From Zeugodacus cucurbitae (taxonomy: Eukaryota; Arthropoda; Insecta; Diptera; Tephritidae), in the NCBI RefSeq assembly GCF_028554725.1, contig NC_071667.1, positions 49,159,501-49,223,500 on the forward strand: a DNA stretch of 64,000 bases, in the 5' to 3' direction. Positions 59,321-64,000 of the stretch are shown here, piece after piece (position 1 is the stretch's first letter; every line of letters begins with the position of its first letter). The position numbers and the translations under genes are program-made. Under the pieces are notes generated by a model. That model was not told the origin of the DNA. It saw only the letters and a program-made list of their open reading frames with translations, and did no database searches.

Positions 59321-60430
59321 ATTTTTGCAAAGTTTGATTCCGCTATCTCTAAATCCGCATGATCTTTTATATGGACTTCAACCCTATAATATAGTTGTTC
59401 CTTTTGAATATAAATTCTTTGGTAAGAGAACAACGCGCAAAGAGAATACCTTATGATGTATTTGATAATAATAAAGCTTAAAACAAATTGTAAGAATTTC
59501 AAAAAATCATCGAATCACCTAGCGGAAGAGAATGCTATGTAGGTACATATACAGACATAGACAACCTTGGAACAGTGGTTAGACCAGAGTTATTAATGAT
59601 ATTTTAATATTTATAAAATGTTCCAAAAACGAAATAGTTTTTGATGGGAGAAATAGTTTTAAGAAAAATGTATAATATTCTTGATTGAGGATCCGCATGA
59701 TTGGAAATTAGATCTAAATTAATTAGCTACCAGTTTAAAAGATATGACATTTTGAGTGACATAAATCTAGGTTTTTACAGAATGAATTGATAGAAATATT
59801 TTTTCTGAAATGTCACTGAAACACTAATCTAAGTGTTGCTGATATTACAATATGTTCTTTGGGGTTTTGCCCGGTTAAGAAATCATTTATTAGTAGTTTA
59901 CTAGATTCCCGGTCATATAAACACCGAAGACCATGAACTTCCAATAAAGTCAGAGCCCTGAACAAATTAAACTTTGACATTTATTTTTAATATTAAGATG
60001 TTTTTTATCGAATTGATGGATTTCAGTCTTAATTAATATTGTAATTTGTGACATTTGAAGCCGTACGCTTCGATACTACAGTGGATAAGATATTTCGAAT
60101 TTTATATCAGTTGAATAACGTTTTAGAACCCAATTATTATTGTGAACCCAAAAAATATTTGTTTTTAAATCGAAAACAGAAGACTCGTTCTTATCAAGGA
60201 AGCTTTATATATGTAAATTGAATGCCACGTGAGCTCACAATTGAACAAAAACAAAAAATCAATAGACGATTCTGAGTTAAGAAAGCAAAAAACTATAATT
60301 TATGTATCGATATGTCACACTGCATGAAACATGGTCCATTATAGCACCAATTGAATCGAGAGAAATCCGAGTATACAGCTGCGATGAACCACAATCAAAG
60401 CTTATAAAGACGCTACGTTGAGACGTTAAT
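59321..60430. other. AT-rich non-coding
   Basis: Nothing is recognised between repeat copy C and the Helitron remnant. Confidence 0.45.
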
Positions 60431-60439
60431 ATTTCATGA

Positions 60440-61746
60440 GTCATCAACTATCTTGAAAAATTAAAAGCATTAGCAGAGACTATACTAGCTGACTCCACAG
60501 TCGTTGCACTGCGTGAAATTATTTGTTTTGAAAACAAAGTTGAATTTGTATAGTGTTGGAAAACATTTATTTGCGATTTTTCTAAATTTTTTTTTTCAAT
60601 GTCACGCAGCTTAATAAACAACATTTTTTGTTTTCTGTTCCGGTGCGTAAATGTACAGAGAAGATGATTTTTCAACTCGTGAATGAAATTTATGTCACAC
60701 ACCTCCAGCGACTGTCTTTGAGACCTGTTGATTGTCCTCCCAAATGCAAGTCTCATTGGAAACTGACTACGTTTGAACTGAAATGGCAAATCGTTGGAAG
60801 TCAAAGAAATTCGTGGAATCAAGCATTCTGCCCCCTATTAAGTCCCTTTAAAAAATTCTTGCAACTATTACATTATTCGGTAGCTGCTTGAAGATTGTGA
60901 AGCATAATAAATGACATAGCATTATAATGACAAAGGATTTAGAAATTTCACTGGATAATTCACAGCTTCGTCTTCATTTTCAACATGATCGATCGATGTG
61001 TATGAACACAAATATCCCGGAAGTTGACTTTAAGTCGTATAGATTAAGTCATCGACGTCGGTATTTTTGACAGTTAAAAATCTGCGTGCACTCAACCAAT
61101 CGTAGTTACGATAAATTTGGCTAATGTTCGGATTGATATCAAACCATTAGAAGTATTAACCGGAATTTGCCCAGTTCTTTGCAGATCTTCTGCGGTGCTA
61201 TCCTGTTGCAGGAACACACGCATATTAATGGTCAATCATATGGTTTTCGCGTGCCGCCACAAGTACGATGACTTGAGACATGCGTTCAATTCCTCCGCCG
61301 CTGTTGATTTCGAAATAACAGAATGTGTTTGTCAATAACAATATCATTACGCCACCAAAGCGATGATTATCATTCCACAGATCTTTCATTGTTCTGTCAA
61401 GTGCTTCTAGAAAATTGCGCTCATCTCATATATGTTTCATAGATTTGCATGTTTAACTGAAGCTACAGTGTCGTATGTGCCGTTCTTCCAACTTCAAGTA
61501 GCGTTGCTGCAATTCCAGTAGATGCGAGAGGCAACGTAATGCCATTTTGAGATCGAATTGTTGCCAAAATCCAGTTTTTTACACATTTACCACTGTTTCT
61601 TCGCTCCTATTGGTCGTGATGCTATATAGCCTATAGCCTTCCTATCCTTCCTGGACTATCCAACACAAAAAGAATTATTCAATTCGAACCAGTAGTTTCG
61701 GAAATTAGCGCGTTTAAACAAACAAACAAACTCTTCAGCTTTATAA
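60440..61746 (-). mobile_element. Helitron A remnant, 5' leader fused to helicase
   Basis: Read on the minus strand from 61746, the leader (ATTATAAAGCTGAAGAGTTT, GCGCGCTAATTTCCGAAACT region) matches a common insect Helitron 5' end whose first few bases are lost at the junction with Helitron B. The helicase gene then starts in its middle, so the Rep domain is deleted. No CTAG hairpin end is found near 60440. It lies head to head with Helitron B, sharing the boundary 61746/61747. Confidence 0.7.
60448..61560 (-). pseudogene. Helitron PIF1-like helicase, broken (Helitron A)
   Basis: Successive helicase motifs appear on the minus strand in shifting frames: PLASTGIAATLLEVGRTAHT (about 61540), ALDRTMKDLWNDNHRFGG (about 61400-61350), AEELNACLKSSYLWRHAKT (61300-61240), INMRVFLQQDSTAEDL (about 61225), IYRNYDWLSARRFLTVKNTD (61120-61050), SIDHVENEDEAVNYP (61000-60955) and finally a 124-codon frame (60822-60448) with PFQFKRSQFPMRLAFGRTIN. 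In motif V the usual INKSQGQ is INRSQRQ. After that the frame runs into unrelated sequence, so motif VI is lost. Stops and at least four frameshifts make it dead. Confidence 0.8.
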
Positions 61747-62354
61747 TCTTAATATATAAAAATCACGTGTCACGTTGTTTGTTTTCGATGGACTCCTAAA
61801 CTACTGAACCGATTTTAATGAAATTTTTAACACTGTGTGCAGTTTGGTCCAACTTGAAAGATAGGATAGTTTATAACTCTCCTTATAGTCGCATTATTTA
61901 TTTATTGCAAATTATTTGTTTATTATTAGCAAAGAGCTATCCACCAGTTGGTGGCGCTAAATGCGCTATGTTACAGTAGATGGCGCTAAATTCCTTTCTA
62001 AATTTTCTTGGATTTAGGCTGTCATAACAAAAGCTGCCACTTGCTAAAAACATTAAATGAAAATGCGTTGTTTGAAGTTTATATTATTTGTGGTAAAGTT
62101 ATACGAATCTATGACTTCCAATATTCTAAATTTAAGAAAAAATCACATACAATCCGTGAAATAAATAAAGTTATGTACATATGTATGGTCAGGCAAATAA
62201 GCAATGCTGCCACTCTTTTCCAGTAAATCTTCCTCGAATTTGGGAGATTTCAGAGGAATTTAGGAAATCGCAGAGTTGATTTCTGCACGTATTTCCTAAA
62301 TGCAAAAAAAAAATTCATTTATTTGCATTTAGGTATAGAATTTTGTATGGCTAA

Positions 62355-62824
62355 TGCCCGGTTTCACAGTCCATACTTAAGTTGTGCCTAAATAATATCT
62401 TAGCTAAGTATTGTTGCAAACTGAGTAGTCGTTTGCGTTTCACAGTCAATGCTTAATTTCTATAAAATTGTATTATGATATATGGCAACGTTATGGGCAA
62501 CATATGTTTTACAAATGTCATTCATAAAAATATGTTTGAAATATTTAAATTATAACAGACAATACATAAATTTATATGAAAAATTGATGAAAACAACAAA
62601 AGAATCCCAAATTTCATCACTAGCGAGTCGGAGCACCTATGGGAACTGAAGGAAAAGTATAAGCTGTTATTGAGTGCAAACGAACGGACACTTGCCCTAT
62701 GCTACGAAAGATGTCGCTGAAAATTCAAAGCAAATTCAAAACAAAAATCAGCTGTTATTTAAGCATTGCTTAAGCCTCCCATTTTCAGTGCTTAAGCATA
62801 ACCTAAGTATGAACACGCAATGCA
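62355..62824 (+). mobile_element. Harbinger-like element inside Helitron B
   Basis: The ends are imperfect inverted repeats: TGCCCGGTTTCACAGTCCAT on the left and, read inward, TGCATTGCGTGTTCATACTT on the right, both leading into CATACTTA(A/G)G. TAA flanks both sides (62352-62354 and 62825-62827), the 3-bp target typical of PIF/Harbinger. Length 470 bp. Inside is a fragment (about 62583-62720) reading KRIPNFITSESEHLWELKEK, then YKLLLSANERTLALCYE, which resembles the Myb/SANT-like partner protein of Harbinger transposons. No transposase is seen. Confidence 0.5.
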
Positions 62825-62880
62825 TAAAACTGCCAAACAATTTCTGCACTGTTGTTCACACAATGAACAATTGAATTGAA

Positions 62881-63540
62881 TTGATTCAAAGTATTTTCCC
62901 GGATATACAAAATAATTATTTAGATCATAAATGGCTCAGTGGGCGGGCTATTTTGGCATCCAAAAATGTTGATGTTGACGAAATTAACTTCCAGATACAA
63001 CAGTTGTTGCCAGGCGATCTGATGTCTTTTAAATCAATCGATACTGTTGTTGATGAAAACGAAAGTGTAAATTTTCCAACTGAATTTTTAAACTCTCAAG
63101 ATATATCCGCAATGCCACCACATATTCTTCGGTTGAAGATTGGTTCAATTATTATTCTTCTGCGTAATTTGAATCCCCCTCGGTTATGCAACGGTACACG
63201 TTTGGTCATCAAAAAGTTAACAGGGAATATTCTTGAAGCAACCATTTTGACTGAAAAGAAAGGAGAAGTGGTCCTGTTGCCCCGTATTCCAATGATACCG
63301 TCAGAATCTACGATACCATTCAGAAGACTACAGTTTCCTATTCGTTTAGCTTTTGCCATGTCCATTAATAAGTCTCAAGGCCAAACAATGTCCATTTGTG
63401 GGTTAGATTTGGATAATCCATGTTTTCCCCATGGGCAATTATATGTTGCATGCTCACGTGTGGGAAAACCATCAAATCTATTTGTGTTAGCTCGAGACAG
63501 GTTAACCAAAAATATTGTGCACCAATTAGTGCTAAGTTAA
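62881..63540 (+). pseudogene. Helitron PIF1-like helicase C-terminal domain (Helitron B)
   Basis: A clean 219-codon frame (non-ATG first codon) covers the last third of the helicase. It reads KWLSGRAILASKNVDVDEIN, LLPGDLMSFKSIDTV, FPTEFLNSQDISAMPPHILR, LNPPRLCNGTRLVIKKL and EVVLLPRIPMIPSE. Helicase motif V follows (RLAFAMSINKSQGQTMS) and then motif VI (YVACSRVGKPSNLFVLA, with its arginine). It ends naturally with TAA. Motifs I to IV and the Rep nuclease are absent upstream. It is unbroken by stops, unlike Helitron A, so this copy is younger or has had fewer hits. As PIF1-family helicases also exist as host genes, the Helitron label rests on the 5' end at 61747 and on the similarity to the other two copies. 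Confidence 0.85.
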
Positions 63541-64000
63541 ATTAAAATGTTTATAATTCAAAAAAATAAATACTACTATTAAAAATTAAGAATTATCTAT
63601 CCTAAGATTATAAAATTAAATGTTACATGTTATCAACTAACAATTTTGTAATTAACTTATTTGTTAAAAACTTGAATATTTAATCAAAAATGAACTATAT
63701 TATTAAAATGTGTGCTTATTATCAACTCTACGAAAATTTTCATCAATAATTTTAAAAATTTTGACCTCAAGTTCAAATCTCAAACGCGTGGATTTTTATA
63801 CCAGATATATACTAAGGTTTCCGTCTTTATTCATAAATTATAATTTCACTGTAGTGAATAGTTTACTACAACACAGCAAATCTAAAAGTGAGGAAATGTT
63901 CATTCTGAGAATTCGAATGATTCAAACCGATTTATCGTTTAAGTTCAAAATTTTACAGTTTCATATGTACATACATACATAGGTATGTATGTGTCATGTT
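63541..64000. other. AT-rich end of window
   Basis: No gene or Helitron 3' end is recognised. The last bases are a TACATACATAC-type simple repeat. Confidence 0.45.

Larger units (their letters stand above)
61747..63540 (+). mobile_element. Helitron B, 5' end and helicase C-terminus
   Basis: It starts TCTTAATATATAAAAATCAC, a known insect Helitron 5' end (TC start, preceded by A), followed by GGACTCCTAAACTACTGAAC. A Harbinger-like element interrupts it at 62355. The helicase C-terminus lies at 62881-63540. No CTAG hairpin is found in the remaining 460 bp, so the 3' end is lost or outside the window. Confidence 0.75.

Noticed and set aside
1..64000. Search for tRNA, rRNA and LTR retroelements
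   Set aside because: By eye I found no convincing tRNA cloverleaf, rRNA segment or pair of long terminal repeats; a covariance-model scan could still find a small RNA.

Overview
This window looks like eukaryotic, insect and specifically fly (Diptera) DNA. It is AT-rich, has no bacterial-style gene packing, is full of CAA/TTG and TACATATG-type simple repeats, and carries relics of transposon families common in fruit flies. A tephritid (Bactrocera/Ceratitis-like) source is my best inference, because a hairpin-ended dispersed repeat with a GTCY microsatellite and a DD41D mariner both fit that group. No complete host protein-coding gene is visible. Most of the 64 kb reads as intergenic or long-intron sequence studded with mobile-element remnants.

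Layout. 1.6-5.1 kb: pieces of RTE-type LINEs on the minus strand and a different LINE reverse transcriptase on the plus strand. 7.8-8.95 kb: copy A of the dispersed hairpin repeat. 9.5-13.5 kb: an internally deleted DD41D mariner and its flank, in an apparently identical 1,968-bp head-to-tail tandem duplication. 13.5-14.2 kb: a broken member of an uncharacterised arthropod protein family. 17.5-18.3 kb: a possible promoter and 5' exon. 24 kb: a second RTE fragment. 26.2-26.9 kb: two repeat fragments. 30.3 kb: a likely signal-peptide first exon with a perfect splice donor. 33-39 kb: small terminal-inverted-repeat elements, including a pogo-like MITE nested in a TTAAGGGG-ended element. 39.7-40.2 kb: three consecutive small ORFs. 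40.8-41.9 kb: repeat copy E. 42.1-42.3 kb: a candidate exon for a type II membrane segment. 44 kb: a jockey-like LINE 3' end. 46 kb: a small membrane-protein-like ORF. 51 kb: a second mariner-family relic. 53.8-56.7 kb: a three-level nest (hAT-like MITE inside a Helitron inside a TA tract at the end of repeat copy D). 58.7-59.3 kb: repeat copy C. 60.4-63.5 kb: two Helitrons head to head, the rightward one carrying a Harbinger-like insertion.

How the parts relate. The mobile elements are mostly dead: internal deletions, stops and frameshifts interrupt the transposase, helicase and reverse transcriptase remains. The mariner keeps an open catalytic half with all three acidic residues, but its DNA-binding half is gone. 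The candidate host exons (30.3, 39.7-40.2, 42.1 and 46.0 kb) could belong to one or more genes with very long introns; the sequence alone does not join them. All family assignments come from reading translated motifs by eye, without database searches.
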